From positions 149,105 to 213,104 of the forward strand of contig SAKE01000009.1 of the NCBI GenBank assembly GCA_004017275.1: a DNA stretch of 64,000 nt, in the 5' to 3' direction. The DNA comes from Mesorhizobium sp. Its GTDB lineage: Bacteria > Pseudomonadota > Alphaproteobacteria > Rhizobiales > Rhizobiaceae. Below the pieces are notes generated by a model, which was not told the DNA's origin, ran no database searches, and was given only the letters and a program-made list of their open reading frames with translations. Position numbers and translations under genes: made by a program. Positions 1 to 8,410 of this stretch are shown in pieces (within the stretch, counting starts at the first letter, position 1; every line of letters starts with the position of its first letter).

Positions 1-1634
1 TCGCCGATGCCGGCCTTGCCAACGAACTGGCCGAAATCGGCGTTATCCTGCTGATGTTCGGCGTCGGCCTGCACTTCTCGCTGAAGGATTTGCTATCTGT
101 CCGCGCCATCGCCGTACCCGGCGCCATCGTCCAGATCGGCTTTGCCACCGCGCTCGGCGCCGGCCTTGCCTGGATGCTCGGCTGGTCGATGGGCGCGGGC
201 CTGGTGTTCGGCCTCGCGCTATCGGTCGCTTCGACCGTGGTGCTGCTGCGCGCTTTGCAGGAACGCCGGCTGATCGAGACCGAGCGCGGCCGCATCGCCG
301 TCGGCTGGCTGATCGTCGAGGACCTGGCCATGGTGCTGGCGCTGGTGCTGCTGCCGGCGCTCGCCGGCGTGCTGGGCGGCCAGGAGCAGGCAGACATCCA
401 TGCAAGCGGCTTGCTGTCTCTGCCGGCCAGCTACGGAATCTGGGGCGTCGTCGGCATCACGCTGGCCAAGGTCGCTGCTTTCGTCGTCGTCATGCTGGTG
501 GTCGGCCGCCGCGTCATTCCCTGGATCCTGCACTATGTCGCCCACACCGGCTCGCGCGAATTGTTCCGGCTGGCGGTGCTCGCCATCGCGCTCGGCGTCG
601 CCTTCGGTGCGGCAAAGCTGTTCGGCGTCTCGCTGGCGCTGGGAGCTTTCTTCGCCGGCATGATCATGAGCGAATCCGAGCTCAGCCATCGCGCGGCGGA
701 AGAATCGCTGCCGCTGCGCGATGCGTTTTCCGTGCTGTTCTTCGTCTCGGTCGGCATGCTGTTCGATCCGTTCAGCCTGATCAGCAATGGCTGGCCGATC
801 CTGGCGACGCTGGCCATCATCGTCATCGGCAAATCGTTGGCGGCGTTCGTCATCGTCATTGCCTTCGGCTATCCCTTGGCCACGGCCCTGATGATCTCGG
901 CAAGCCTTGCCCAGATCGGCGAATTCTCCTTCATCCTGGCCGAGCTCGGCGTCGGGCTGAAGCTGTTGCCCGAACAGGGCCGTGACCTGATCCTGGCCGG
1001 CGCCATCCTGTCGATCGTGCTGAACCCGCTGATGTTCCTGGCCATCGACTGGATGAAGCCGTGGCTGGAGGCCCGCGCCGCCAGGACAGCATCGCCCGTC
1101 GAGGCAAAGCCGGTTGGTCCGGCGACGGAACCGGGCCAGGTGGCCTCTGTTGCAGCCACGACGAAAGCGGAAGACGGGCCGCCGCCCAGGACAACCCTCG
1201 CCAACCACGCCATCCTGATCGGCTACGGCCGCGTCGGCAGCCTTGTTGGTACGGCACTAAAGCAGGCCTCCCTGCCCTTCCTCGTCGTCGAGGATGCCGA
1301 CAAGACGCTGGCCAGGCTGAAAGCGGACGGCATCGAGACCGTCTCCGGCAACGCGGCCAACGCCGAAGTGTTCGCCGCCGCCAATCCCGAAGGGGCCATG
1401 CGGCTGATCCTGGCCATCCCCAATGCCTTCGAGGCCGGCCAGATCGTGCTCAGGGCACGTGCCGCCAATCCCGGCATCAACGTCATCGCCCGCGCCCATT
1501 CCGATGCCGAGGTCGAGCACCTCAAGGGGCTCGGCGCCGACACGGTGATCATGGGCGAACGCGAAATCGCGCGCGGCATTGTCGAAGAGGTGTTGGGTCA
1601 CAAGCCGGAGGCGGCTGAACCGTCCGCTGCCTAA
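1..1634 (+). CDS. ybaL: CPA2-family cation/proton antiporter, YbaL/KefB-like (5' truncated by window edge)
   Basis: Inner-membrane monovalent cation:proton antiporter of the CPA2 family. The frame is open from base 3, so the true start lies left of the window; the first ATG at 54 is internal, because the residues before it (ELAEIGVILLMFGVGLHFS) continue the conserved transmembrane domain. About 543 residues are visible. The first 350 are hydrophobic exchanger helices including GLALSVASTVVLLRAL and AGMIMSESELSHRA. A Pro/Ala-rich linker follows, then a C-terminal TrkA-N nucleotide-binding domain beginning HAILIGYGRVGS and containing GNAAN and MGEREIAR, both typical of YbaL. The stop overlaps the convergent AraC-type gene by 4 bp. 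YbaL is a closer match than KefB/KefC because the regulatory domain is short and ends soon after MGEREIAR. The transported ion cannot be read from sequence. Confidence 0.9.
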   Translation, partial: ADAGLANELAEIGVILLMFGVGLHFSLKDLLSVRAIAVPGAIVQIGFATALGAGLAWMLGWSMGAGLVFGLALSVASTVVLLRALQERRLIETERGRIAVGWLIVEDLAMVLALVLLPALAGVLGGQEQADIHASGLLSLPASYGIWGVVGITLAKVAAFVVVMLVVGRRVIPWILHYVAHTGSRELFRLAVLAIALGVAFGAAKLFGVSLALGAFFAGMIMSESELSHRAAEESLPLRDAFSVLFFVSVGMLFDPFSLISNGWPILATLAIIVIGKSLAAFVIVIAFGYPLATALMISASLAQIGEFSFILAELGVGLKLLPEQGRDLILAGAILSIVLNPLMFLAIDWMKPWLEARAARTASPVEAKPVGPATEPGQVASVAATTKAEDGPPPRTTLANHAILIGYGRVGSLVGTALKQASLPFLVVEDADKTLARLKADGIETVSGNAANAEVFAAANPEGAMRLILAIPNAFEAGQIVLRARAANPGINVIARAHSDAEVEHLKGLGADTVIMGEREIARGIVEEVLGHKPEAAEPSAA

Positions 1635-2431
1635 GCCGCGCCGCCCTGCTGTACGACACTGCTGAGGTATTTTGCCGGGGGCTTCCCGAGCGCCTTCTTG
1701 AACATGGTGATGAAGGCGGTGACGGAACCGTAGCCGAGATCGCCCGAAACCTGCTGCACGCTGGCACCGGAGGCCAGTTCCCGTATTGCGACGATCAAGT
1801 GCAATTGCTGACGCCAACGCCCGAAGCTCAACCCTGTCTCCTTCACCACGAGGCGGGCGAGACTGCTTTCGCTGAGCGCAACGCGGTTAGCCCATTGTGC
1901 CAGCGTGCTGCGGTCGGCGGGGTCTTGCGCCAACGCTTCGGCGATCCGCCTCAAGCGCGGCTCGGATGAAATCGGCAGATGCAGCTGCTGGACAGGCATA
2001 CGCGGCAATTCGGTGAGCAGTATCCTGATCAAAAGCTCATCCCTCGCCTCATCATCCTCCACGCGATCGGACAACTCGATGATCAGTTCGCGCAGCAGCG
2101 GCGAGATCGAAAGTGTGCAGCACCGGTCCGGCAGATCGGCGGCTCCCGGCTCGACATACACGAAAAAAATTCGGGCGTTGGCCGTCGCGACATTGCTGTG
2201 TTCCATGTCGCCGGGAATCCATACGCCGCAATGAGGCGGCACCATCCACAGGCCGCTGGGAACGCGGCAGGTGACGCCGCCTCCCAGCGCGAAAACGAGT
2301 TGGCCTTTGCGGTGCCGATGGGTGGGCACTTCCGCCCTTGTGTCGGGGATGTCAACGCGCACGGCAATTGCCGGCGCGGAGGGGTCATCCACATCAAGGT
2401 CGAGCCAGGGGTAGCGGAGGGGTTGCCTCAT
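1631..2431 (-). CDS. AraC-family transcriptional regulator with N-terminal cupin domain
   Basis: A 266-residue DNA-binding regulator. Residues about 20-110 form a cupin-like ligand domain (THRHRKGQLVFALGGGV, then VPPHCGVWIPGDMEHS). Residues about 155-255 hold the two AraC helix-turn-helix motifs (LAQWANRVALSESSLARLV, and GYGSVTAFITMFKKALG). This cupin plus AraC layout is that of the NimR/YdeC group, whose members often control a neighbouring efflux or oxidoreductase gene. It is divergent from the MDR oxidoreductase at 2548 with 116 bp between them, so that gene is the most likely target. Its 3' end overlaps the antiporter stop by 4 bp. The family call is secure; the effector is unknown. Confidence 0.9.
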   Translation of the reverse strand: MRQPLRYPWLDLDVDDPSAPAIAVRVDIPDTRAEVPTHRHRKGQLVFALGGGVTCRVPSGLWMVPPHCGVWIPGDMEHSNVATANARIFFVYVEPGAADLPDRCCTLSISPLLRELIIELSDRVEDDEARDELLIRILLTELPRMPVQQLHLPISSEPRLRRIAEALAQDPADRSTLAQWANRVALSESSLARLVVKETGLSFGRWRQQLHLIVAIRELASGASVQQVSGDLGYGSVTAFITMFKKALGKPPAKYLSSVVQQGGAA

Positions 2432-2547
2432 GTTTGACTGTTTTTAGCGATCACCTGCTTTGATGTCTAAATTATTCAGCGGCAAAAATCGATAGGTTCC
2501 ACTTGCGAATGAGCCGTGCGCCACCGCGCAGCAGTGAGGTATGAACC

Positions 2548-3468
2548 ATGCTTGCCCTCGTCATCTCTTCCGACAGCGCGACCGGATTGAGCATCGCGGA
2601 ACTTGCCGAGCCTCAAGCGGCCTCGAACGAGGCGCTTGTCTCGGTCCAAGCAACCTCATTGAACCGCGGCGAACTGCGCCTGCTCAGCATACGCCCAAAC
2701 GGCTGGATACCCGGCCAGGACATCGTTGGGGTCGTCGAGCGGGCAGCAGCTGAAGGTTCCGGGCCAGCCGTGGGCGCCCGGGTTGCGGCTCTGGTCGACC
2801 AGGCCGGCTGGGCCGAACGTGTCGCCGTTCCAACCGACCGTCTCGCCGTCCTGCCCGATGGCGTCAGCTTCGCCTCCGCCGCCACGCTTCCGGTCGCCGG
2901 CACGACCGCGCTGAGAACTTTGCGCCATGGCGGCGACCTGGCCGGCCAGCAGGTTCTGATTACCGGCGCAAGCGGTGCGGTCGGTCGTTTCCAGATCCAA
3001 CTCGCCCGTGAGCAAGGAGCCTCGGTGACGGCGATCGCCGCCGCCCGGCATGCCAGGGATCTCCGCGACCTTGGAGCCGAGCAGGTGGTCGAGTCGATCG
3101 AGCTGGCTGAGGGACCGTTTTCATTGATCACCGAGTCGGTCGGCGGCGTAAGCCTCGCCCACGCGATCGAGCGCGTCGCGCCCGGCGGAACCATCGTCAT
3201 GTTCGGTTCGAGCAGCGGCGAACTCACGCCCATCGGATTCCGCCAGTTCGTTCCCGGTCACGAAGGGGCGAGGCTTCAGAATTTCGCGTACTACACGTCT
3301 GGTTCAGGCATTGGCGAGGACATCGCCTCGCTGCTCGCTCTGGTCGCGGCCGGCCGGCTCGAAACACGCGTGGCCCTTAGCATCCCGTGGACAGACATTG
3401 CCCACGCCCTGGACGTACTGCGACAGCGCAGCCTCAGCGGCAAGGCCGTTATCACCATAACCGGATGA
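2548..3468 (+). CDS. MDR-superfamily zinc-independent oxidoreductase (quinone oxidoreductase-like)
   Basis: A 306-residue NAD(P)H-dependent medium-chain dehydrogenase/reductase. The N-terminal GroES-like half includes SLNRGELRLL and PGQDIVGVVE. The Rossmann half carries the nucleotide-binding motif ITGASGAVGRFQIQLA at about residue 138 and GGTIVMFGSS. The catalytic and structural zinc cysteines of alcohol dehydrogenases are missing, which places it with quinone reductase or enoyl-reductase-like members. It starts 116 bp from the divergent AraC regulator, an arrangement seen for regulators that respond to the substrate of the adjacent reductase. It ends 13 bp before the stop of the convergent SDR gene. 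The substrate is unknown. Confidence 0.88.
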   Translation: MLALVISSDSATGLSIAELAEPQAASNEALVSVQATSLNRGELRLLSIRPNGWIPGQDIVGVVERAAAEGSGPAVGARVAALVDQAGWAERVAVPTDRLAVLPDGVSFASAATLPVAGTTALRTLRHGGDLAGQQVLITGASGAVGRFQIQLAREQGASVTAIAAARHARDLRDLGAEQVVESIELAEGPFSLITESVGGVSLAHAIERVAPGGTIVMFGSSSGELTPIGFRQFVPGHEGARLQNFAYYTSGSGIGEDIASLLALVAAGRLETRVALSIPWTDIAHALDVLRQRSLSGKAVITITG

Positions 3469-3481
3469 GCACCCTGTTTTG

Positions 3482-4234
3482 TCACACGTGCTGGCCGCCA
3501 TTGATGTGGATTTCGGAGCCCGTCACGTAGGATGCCTGCTGCGAACACAGGAAGAAGATGATGTCGGCGACCTCGGCCGTGGTGCCGAGCCTTCTCAACG
3601 GGATGGTCTCGACGATCTTGTCCGTGCCCGGCGACAGGATCGCGGTGTCGATCTCGCCCGGCGCGATGGCGTTGACGCGAATGCCGTGCGGGCCGAAATC
3701 ATGCGCCATCTCGCGCGTCAGCGAGCCGAGCGCCGCCTTCGATGTCGCATAGGCCGTGCCGGCGAAGGGATGCACGCGGGTGCCGGCGATCGAGGTGACG
3801 TTGACGATCGAGCCCTTTGCCGTCGCCAATTCCTTGAACAGGCCGCGCGCCAGCATGATCGGCGCGAAGAAATTGACCTGGAAGACGTCGCGCCAGACAT
3901 GCATCGGCGTGTCGATCGAATCCATCCGGCTGTTGCCGTCCTTGAGCTTCGGCGAAATGCCGGCATTGTTGACCAGCGCGTGCAACCGGCCGCCATGCGC
4001 CTCCAGCCGGTGGCGGATTTCGGAGACGGCAATGCCGACATCCTCCTGATCGGCGAGATCGACCTTGATGTGGTCCTCCGGTCCGGCCGGCCACGGGCAA
4101 TCCTCGGCAAAGGCCTGGCGCGAGCAGGTGATGACGCGCCAGCCCTCGCGCGAAAAACGCTTGACCGTGGCGTGGCCGATGCCGCGGCTGGCGCCGGTCA
4201 GAACGATGGTTTTTCTGGTGTCGAGCTCAGTCAT
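3482..4234 (-). CDS. SDR-family oxidoreductase
   Basis: A 250-residue classical short-chain dehydrogenase. The cofactor motif TGASRGIG sits at residues 14-21, NNAG at about 88-91, the catalytic Ser in VTSIAG and the YxxxK pair in AYATSKAALG. It ends in the typical VTGSEIHINGGQHV. All catalytic residues are present, so it should be an active NAD(P)-dependent dehydrogenase or reductase. It lies between the convergent MDR gene and the downstream end of the PBP gene, with no operon partner closer than 150 bp upstream. The substrate cannot be assigned; 3-oxoacyl-ACP reductase-like annotation would be generic. Confidence 0.9.
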   Translation of the reverse strand: MTELDTRKTIVLTGASRGIGHATVKRFSREGWRVITCSRQAFAEDCPWPAGPEDHIKVDLADQEDVGIAVSEIRHRLEAHGGRLHALVNNAGISPKLKDGNSRMDSIDTPMHVWRDVFQVNFFAPIMLARGLFKELATAKGSIVNVTSIAGTRVHPFAGTAYATSKAALGSLTREMAHDFGPHGIRVNAIAPGEIDTAILSPGTDKIVETIPLRRLGTTAEVADIIFFLCSQQASYVTGSEIHINGGQHV

Positions 4235-4337
4235 TTCAAGGTCTCCAGCCGGCAGATGTAGCCGAACGACGCCGAGGTGGCGAGAGGCCGAAATGTCACC
4301 ATTCGCCTCAAAGGAGGAACCGGCAAGCCGGCTCGCC

Positions 4338-4368
4338 GCAAGAAGCTGGGCAGCGCCAAGCTTCTTGC
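4338..4368 (-). terminator. strong intergenic hairpin after the PBP gene
   Basis: Perfect 10-bp stem GCAAGAAGCT (4338-4347) and AGCTTCTTGC (4359-4368) around a short GC-rich loop that can pair further. It lies 16 bp beyond the PBP stop on the minus strand, before the SDR gene. There is no clear U-tract, so it may stabilise the 3' end or act as a Rho-aided terminator. Confidence 0.4.
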
Positions 4369-4384
4369 CAACTAGCGCGTCAAC

Positions 4385-6649
4385 TCAGCCGCCAAGGAGA
4401 TCGAGGATCGAGGTCTGCCGCTTCTTGCGTGGACCGCCGACGTCGCCTGGCGGGACCGGGTGCTTGATCGACGCGGTGGCGCCATCGTCCTCCGGCATGG
4501 AAAGGCCATCGGCATCGACGGTTTGAGCGGGACGGGCCGCGCGGACCGGCGCCTGGGCGACCGGCGCGGCTGGCCGCGCCGCCTGCTGGCCAACGGGCGT
4601 GGATGGAACCGGCGCCGGCGCCGTGTTGTTTGCCGACGGTATCTCGTCAGGCACGATTGTGTCGGCTGGCGTCGATTTCCAGGTGCCGGGCAGCGGCCGC
4701 ACCGGCACGCCCTCGTGCGCGGCCACCATGAATTCGTGCCAGGCCTGCGCCGGCAGCGCGCCGCCGGTGACCTTCTTCATCGCGCTGCCATCATCATTGC
4801 CGAACCAGACACCGGTGGTGAGGTTGGCGGTGTATCCGACGAACCAGGCGTCGCGCGAATTCTGGCTGGTGCCGGTCTTGCCGGCCGATGGCCAGGCAAA
4901 GGCCGCCTTTTTAGCCGTGCCGATCTCGACCGTACCCGTCATCATCGAGTTCATCATGCCGACGATCTCGGGCTTGACGACCCGCGGCGCACTGCCGCCG
5001 CCGCTGTCGTAGAGCACCTTGCCCTCGGTCGTCGTCACGCGGCAGATGAAATGGATGTCAGGCTTGTAACCGCCGTTGGCAAAGGGGACATAGGCCGAGG
5101 TCAGTTCCAGCGGCGTCACTTCCGAAGTGCCGAGCGCAATCGAGGTGTTGGACTGCAGGTCGGACTGGATGCCCATGCGGTGCGCCGCGTCGACAACCGC
5201 GCTCGGCCCGACCTCCATGGTCAATTGGGCGGCGACCGAATTCAGCGATTTCGCCAGCGCGGTGGCTAGCGTTACTTTGCCGAAATACTTGCCATGGTAA
5301 TTGTCCGGCGTCCAATTGCCGATCTTGATCGGCGCATCGTTGCGCACGCTGTCAGGCGTGCGGCCGGCCTCAAGCGCGGCCATGTAGACGAATGGCTTGA
5401 ACGCCGAGCCCGGCTGGCGGCGTGCTTCAGAGGCGCGGTCGAACTGGCTGGTCGAATAGTCGTAGCCGCCGACCATGGCGCGCACCGCACCGGAATCGTC
5501 GATCGACACCAGGGCGCCCTGGGTGACGTTGAGCTTCTTGCCGCTGTCGTCGATCAGCCTGCGGATCGACTGTTCGGCCAGCTTCTGCAGGTTCAGGTCG
5601 ACGGTGCTGTCGATGACGATGTCGCCGCGCACGTCGCCGATCAGGTCGGGCAATTCTTCCATGATGGTGTCGGCGACGTAGTTCTCCGAGCCGGTCCAGT
5701 AGGACGGCGCGCGCGTTGCCGGCGCGCTCATCGCCGAGGTCTGCTCCTTGGCGCTGATCTTGCCTTCATCGCGCATGGCGGCAAGCACCAATTGCGAGCG
5801 TTCCTCGGCGGCCTTCGGGTCGCGTGCCGGTGACAGCCGCGACGGCGCTTTCAGCAAGCCGGCAAGCAGGGCGGCTTCCGACAAAGTGACGTCGCGCGCG
5901 CTCTTGCCGAAATAGCGGCGCGAAGCCGCTTCGACGCCATAGGCGCCGGAACCGAAATAGACCCGGTTGAGATACATTTCGAGGATCTGGTCCTTGGTGT
6001 GCTTGTGCTCCAGCCACAGCGCCAGCAGCACCTCCTGCACCTTGCGCTCCAGCGTGCGGTCTGGTGTCAGGAACAGATTTTTGGCCAGTTGCTGGGTCAG
6101 CGTCGAGCCACCCTGCGAGAAATGTCCGCCAAGCACATTGGTCACCATGGCGCGGGAAAGCCCGATCGGGTCGATGCCGAAATGCGAGTAGAAGCGGCGG
6201 TCCTCGATGGCGATGACGGCCTCCGGTATATAGGGCGACATTTCGTGCAGGCCGACCGCCTCGCCGCCGCTCATGCCGCGATTAGCGAGCAATTGGCCGT
6301 CGGCCGAGACGATCTTGATGTTGGGCGCGCGGTCAGGAATCGACCAGGTCGTCGCCGCCGGCATCTTGGCGCCGTAGTAGACGACGATGCCGGCCACCGC
6401 GATGCCGCCCCAGATGGCAAGCACAAAGCACCAGTAAAACAGCCGGCCGAGCACGCCGAACAGGCCGCGCCGGCTTCTGCCGCGTTTGGCCCGCGTCGAT
6501 TTCCCTTTGGCCGGCTTGCGTTTGGCAGAGGCTTTGCGGTTGCTCGGCACGACGCGATCCTCCTCGTTCACCGAAAGACCCGGCGAGGATCGTGCCTGCG
6601 GCGGTCCCTCGAAACTGGGTTCGATGCGGCTGTCTCTGCGGTTCGCCAT
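4385..6649 (-). CDS. bifunctional class A penicillin-binding protein (PBP1A family)
   Basis: Peptidoglycan synthase with glycosyltransferase and transpeptidase activities, 754 residues. A basic cytoplasmic tail of about 65 residues (KRKPAKGKSTRAKRGRSRR) precedes one transmembrane helix at about 68-92. The GT51 domain carries the catalytic-Glu motif EDRRFYSHFGID (149-160) and QGGSTLTQQLAKN (179-191). The transpeptidase has all three penicillin-binding motifs: SAFK (Ser415, Lys418), SLN (468-470) and KTGT (from Lys591). The tail is rich in Pro and Ala and ends ILDLLGG. It is a periplasmic enzyme anchored at the inner membrane. No cell-wall neighbours are present. The length and arrangement fit a rhizobial PBP1A/PBP1C-like paralogue; a precise mrc name is not justified. 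Confidence 0.93.
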   Translation of the reverse strand: MANRRDSRIEPSFEGPPQARSSPGLSVNEEDRVVPSNRKASAKRKPAKGKSTRAKRGRSRRGLFGVLGRLFYWCFVLAIWGGIAVAGIVVYYGAKMPAATTWSIPDRAPNIKIVSADGQLLANRGMSGGEAVGLHEMSPYIPEAVIAIEDRRFYSHFGIDPIGLSRAMVTNVLGGHFSQGGSTLTQQLAKNLFLTPDRTLERKVQEVLLALWLEHKHTKDQILEMYLNRVYFGSGAYGVEAASRRYFGKSARDVTLSEAALLAGLLKAPSRLSPARDPKAAEERSQLVLAAMRDEGKISAKEQTSAMSAPATRAPSYWTGSENYVADTIMEELPDLIGDVRGDIVIDSTVDLNLQKLAEQSIRRLIDDSGKKLNVTQGALVSIDDSGAVRAMVGGYDYSTSQFDRASEARRQPGSAFKPFVYMAALEAGRTPDSVRNDAPIKIGNWTPDNYHGKYFGKVTLATALAKSLNSVAAQLTMEVGPSAVVDAAHRMGIQSDLQSNTSIALGTSEVTPLELTSAYVPFANGGYKPDIHFICRVTTTEGKVLYDSGGGSAPRVVKPEIVGMMNSMMTGTVEIGTAKKAAFAWPSAGKTGTSQNSRDAWFVGYTANLTTGVWFGNDDGSAMKKVTGGALPAQAWHEFMVAAHEGVPVRPLPGTWKSTPADTIVPDEIPSANNTAPAPVPSTPVGQQAARPAAPVAQAPVRAARPAQTVDADGLSMPEDDGATASIKHPVPPGDVGGPRKKRQTSILDLLGG

Positions 6650-6824
6650 GCGCTGTGCTTGATATCCCCGATGCCTATGGCGTTCGGGTTGAAGAGTAGA
6701 TGCGGCGGTTTAAAGGCGGGTTAAGTCGGGAAAAATCGAAGCAATGTGGATTCAATTGCTTGCGGATCGGCTCGAACGGCGCATCAACGCCGCTCGCATG
6801 CCACGGCGACGCCGATCGATGCCG

Positions 6825-6971
6825 TCAGTTCTGCTGGATCGATATGCCCTTGTCGTCGATCTTGAGTTCGACGCCCTTCGGTTTGGTCTGCTCGCGATAG
6901 ACATAGATGCCGAGCGCAATGACCACGACGACGAGCGCGCCAATGATGAGATAGAGCGTATTCTGTTTCAT
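6825..6971 (-). CDS. 48-aa single-pass membrane protein, conserved hypothetical
   Basis: A short gene with ATG at 6971-6969 and TGA at 6827-6825. The product opens MKQNTLYLIIGALVVVVIAL, which is an uncleaved membrane helix. A charged tail follows (YREQTKPKGVELKIDDKG) and ends ISIQQN. Codon use is GC3-rich like the neighbours and the coding frame has no break. It ends 174 bp before the PBP start codon region and follows the GlsB/YeaQ-like gene by 25 bp, so the two are probably co-transcribed. I believe similar 48-aa proteins occur in other Rhizobiales, but I cannot check. Function unknown; a small envelope-stress protein is possible given the neighbour. Confidence 0.7.
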   Translation of the reverse strand: MKQNTLYLIIGALVVVVIALGIYVYREQTKPKGVELKIDDKGISIQQN

Positions 6972-6996
6972 GGCGCGCTCTTTGCGTTGTCGAGCC

Positions 6997-7251
6997 TCAG
7001 GCTCGTTTCAGGACCCTGACCAGCACCAGCAGGATGATGGCGCCTATCGTCGCGTGGATGATTGCAGCGAGAACGCCGCCGCCGATGGAGAAGCCGATCC
7101 GCGGGAACAGCCAGCCGGCGATGAATGCGCCGACGATGCCGACAATGATGTTGCCGATCAGGCCAAAACCGAAGCCGGAAACGATGAGACCGGCGAGCCA
7201 GCCGGCAATGGCACCGATGATGATGAAGACGAGCAGGCTTTCGACACCCAT
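6997..7251 (-). CDS. GlsB/YeaQ/YmgE family stress-response membrane protein
   Basis: An 84-residue protein that is almost entirely hydrophobic, with three predicted membrane segments and the glycine-rich pattern of the transglycosylase-associated (YeaQ/YmgE) family: FIIIGAIAGWLAGLIVSGFG, then GNIIVGIVGAFIAGWLFPR, then a final helix ending VRVLKRA. Family members are induced by acid, osmotic or stationary-phase stress in enterobacteria; the biochemical role is unknown. It is followed 25 bp later by the 48-aa membrane protein on the same strand. Confidence 0.88.
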   Translation of the reverse strand: MGVESLLVFIIIGAIAGWLAGLIVSGFGFGLIGNIIVGIVGAFIAGWLFPRIGFSIGGGVLAAIIHATIGAIILLVLVRVLKRA

Positions 7252-7360
7252 AGCTATTTCCTCCGAGCAAGAGGGCGACGGCGGAACGGAAAGCTCCGAA
7301 TCGGCCTCGATATCAACGGCTTCAGGCTATTCGAAAGCGGCCGGCCTCACCAGCGACGCC

Positions 7361-7564
7361 TCATTGATCGTCATCGTCGCTTGCGGCAGGCCGCCAACTG
7401 GTCGGCTCGACTTTCTTTTGCGTATGACTGTCGGTGTAGACCCACCAGCCGTCGTCGCGATATTGCGCGATGGATTCGTTGATCACGCCGTCGCTGTCCT
7501 TCCACGTGACGGAGACCTTGGAGCCGTCGGTCGGGGCGGTCGCTATGGGCTTTCTGTCCGTCAT
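7361..7564 (-). CDS. small conserved hypothetical protein (67 aa)
   Basis: The product begins MTDRKPIATAPTDGSKVSVT. Start at 7564 is preferred over the upstream in-frame ATG at 7621 because GGGGA lies 5 nt before it and the extra 19 residues look non-coding. The PIATAPTDG stretch followed by a W..SDG and a WWVYTDSH segment is typical of small rhizobial and phage-like proteins with a PI(E/A)TAPKDG motif; none that I know has an assigned function. It ends in an acidic tail (SDDDDQ). No signal peptide or membrane segment. It stands alone between the YeaQ-like gene and nrnC. Confidence 0.65.
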   Translation of the reverse strand: MTDRKPIATAPTDGSKVSVTWKDSDGVINESIAQYRDDGWWVYTDSHTQKKVEPTSWRPAASDDDDQ

Positions 7565-7645
7565 GTCATCCCCATTTGAGCCGCAGAACGCGGCGGCCTG
7601 GATCTGGTTCCAACCGGCCATCGACAGCAGATCGCCGCGACGCCG

Positions 7646-8266
7646 TCAGCTATGGGCGAAGATATCCTCTTCGTCCCAGCCCATCAGATCGAGTTTGGCA
7701 CGCGTCGGCAGGAAGCGGAAGCAGGCATCGGCCTCCTTGGTCCGGCCATCCCGCGCCAGTCGCCCCGCCAGCACATCGCGCAACCGGTGCAGATAGAGCA
7801 CATCGGAAGCCGCATATTCGAGCTGTTCGGGCGACAGCGTCTCGGCCGCCCAGTCCGACGATTGCTGCGCCTTGGACAGGCCCACGCCGAGAAGTTCGAA
7901 GCAGATGTCCTTCAGCCCGTGCCGGTCGGTATAGGTTCTGGTCAGCCGCGAGGCGATCTTGGTGCAGAACACCGGCTCAGGCATCACCCCGAACGCGTTG
8001 TAGAGAACAGCGAGATCGAAACGGCCGTAATGGAACAGCTTGGTTATGCTGCGGTTCCTCAGCAGGCTGACGAGGTTCGGCGCCTTCTTCTGGCCGGGCG
8101 CGATCTGAATGACATCGGCGGAACCATCGCCAGGCGAAATCTGCACCACGCACAGGCGGTCGCGATGCGGGTTCAGACCCAGCGTCTCGGTATCGATGGC
8201 CACCGCCCCGACATTGTAGTGCGACAGATCGGGCAGATCATTTTTGTGGAAACGAATGTCGGCCAT
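7646..8266 (-). CDS. nrnC: NrnC-type 3'-5' exoribonuclease (nanoRNase, RNase D-like)
   Basis: A 206-residue DEDDy exonuclease consisting of the RNase D catalytic domain without an HRDC domain. Catalytic acidic residues are visible: D25 and E27 in AIDTETLG, D84 in HYGRFDLAVLY, and Y151 with D155 in YAASDVLYLHRL. The length and layout match the alphaproteobacterial NrnC family, which degrades 2-nt RNA fragments and replaces Orn. RNase D proper is about 370-390 residues, so an rnd label would be less accurate. It is cytoplasmic. The product is probably essential for clearing pGpG and other diribonucleotides. It is transcribed alone, with 81 bp to the next gene. Confidence 0.88.
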   Translation of the reverse strand: MADIRFHKNDLPDLSHYNVGAVAIDTETLGLNPHRDRLCVVQISPGDGSADVIQIAPGQKKAPNLVSLLRNRSITKLFHYGRFDLAVLYNAFGVMPEPVFCTKIASRLTRTYTDRHGLKDICFELLGVGLSKAQQSSDWAAETLSPEQLEYAASDVLYLHRLRDVLAGRLARDGRTKEADACFRFLPTRAKLDLMGWDEEDIFAHS

Positions 8267-8357
8267 TGTCTTCTCCGGTCGAGCCCTGCGCGCCCCTTGA
8301 CCCGCAAGGGACGCTGTAGCGCTTTGTCTTCTGGCCCGTCCTCGCCGCGATCCGCTG

Positions 8358-8377
8358 AAAAATCAACAGAAAGTTGA
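8358..8377 (-). terminator. possible weak terminator after the M20 peptidase gene
   Basis: On the minus strand, beyond the stop at 8411, a small hairpin TCAAC-TTTCT-GTTGA is followed by TTTTT. A second weak hairpin (AATCACG/CGTGA) lies just before it. The stem is only 5 bp, so the call is tentative. Confidence 0.35.
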
Positions 8378-8410
8378 ATTTCACGCTATTGCCGTGATTT
8401 TTCCTGCCGC

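Noticed and set aside
219..1208. A 329-codon minus-strand frame opposite the antiporter
   Set aside because: Low-complexity Gln/Asp/Arg sequence and full overlap with the antiporter indicate an antisense shadow.
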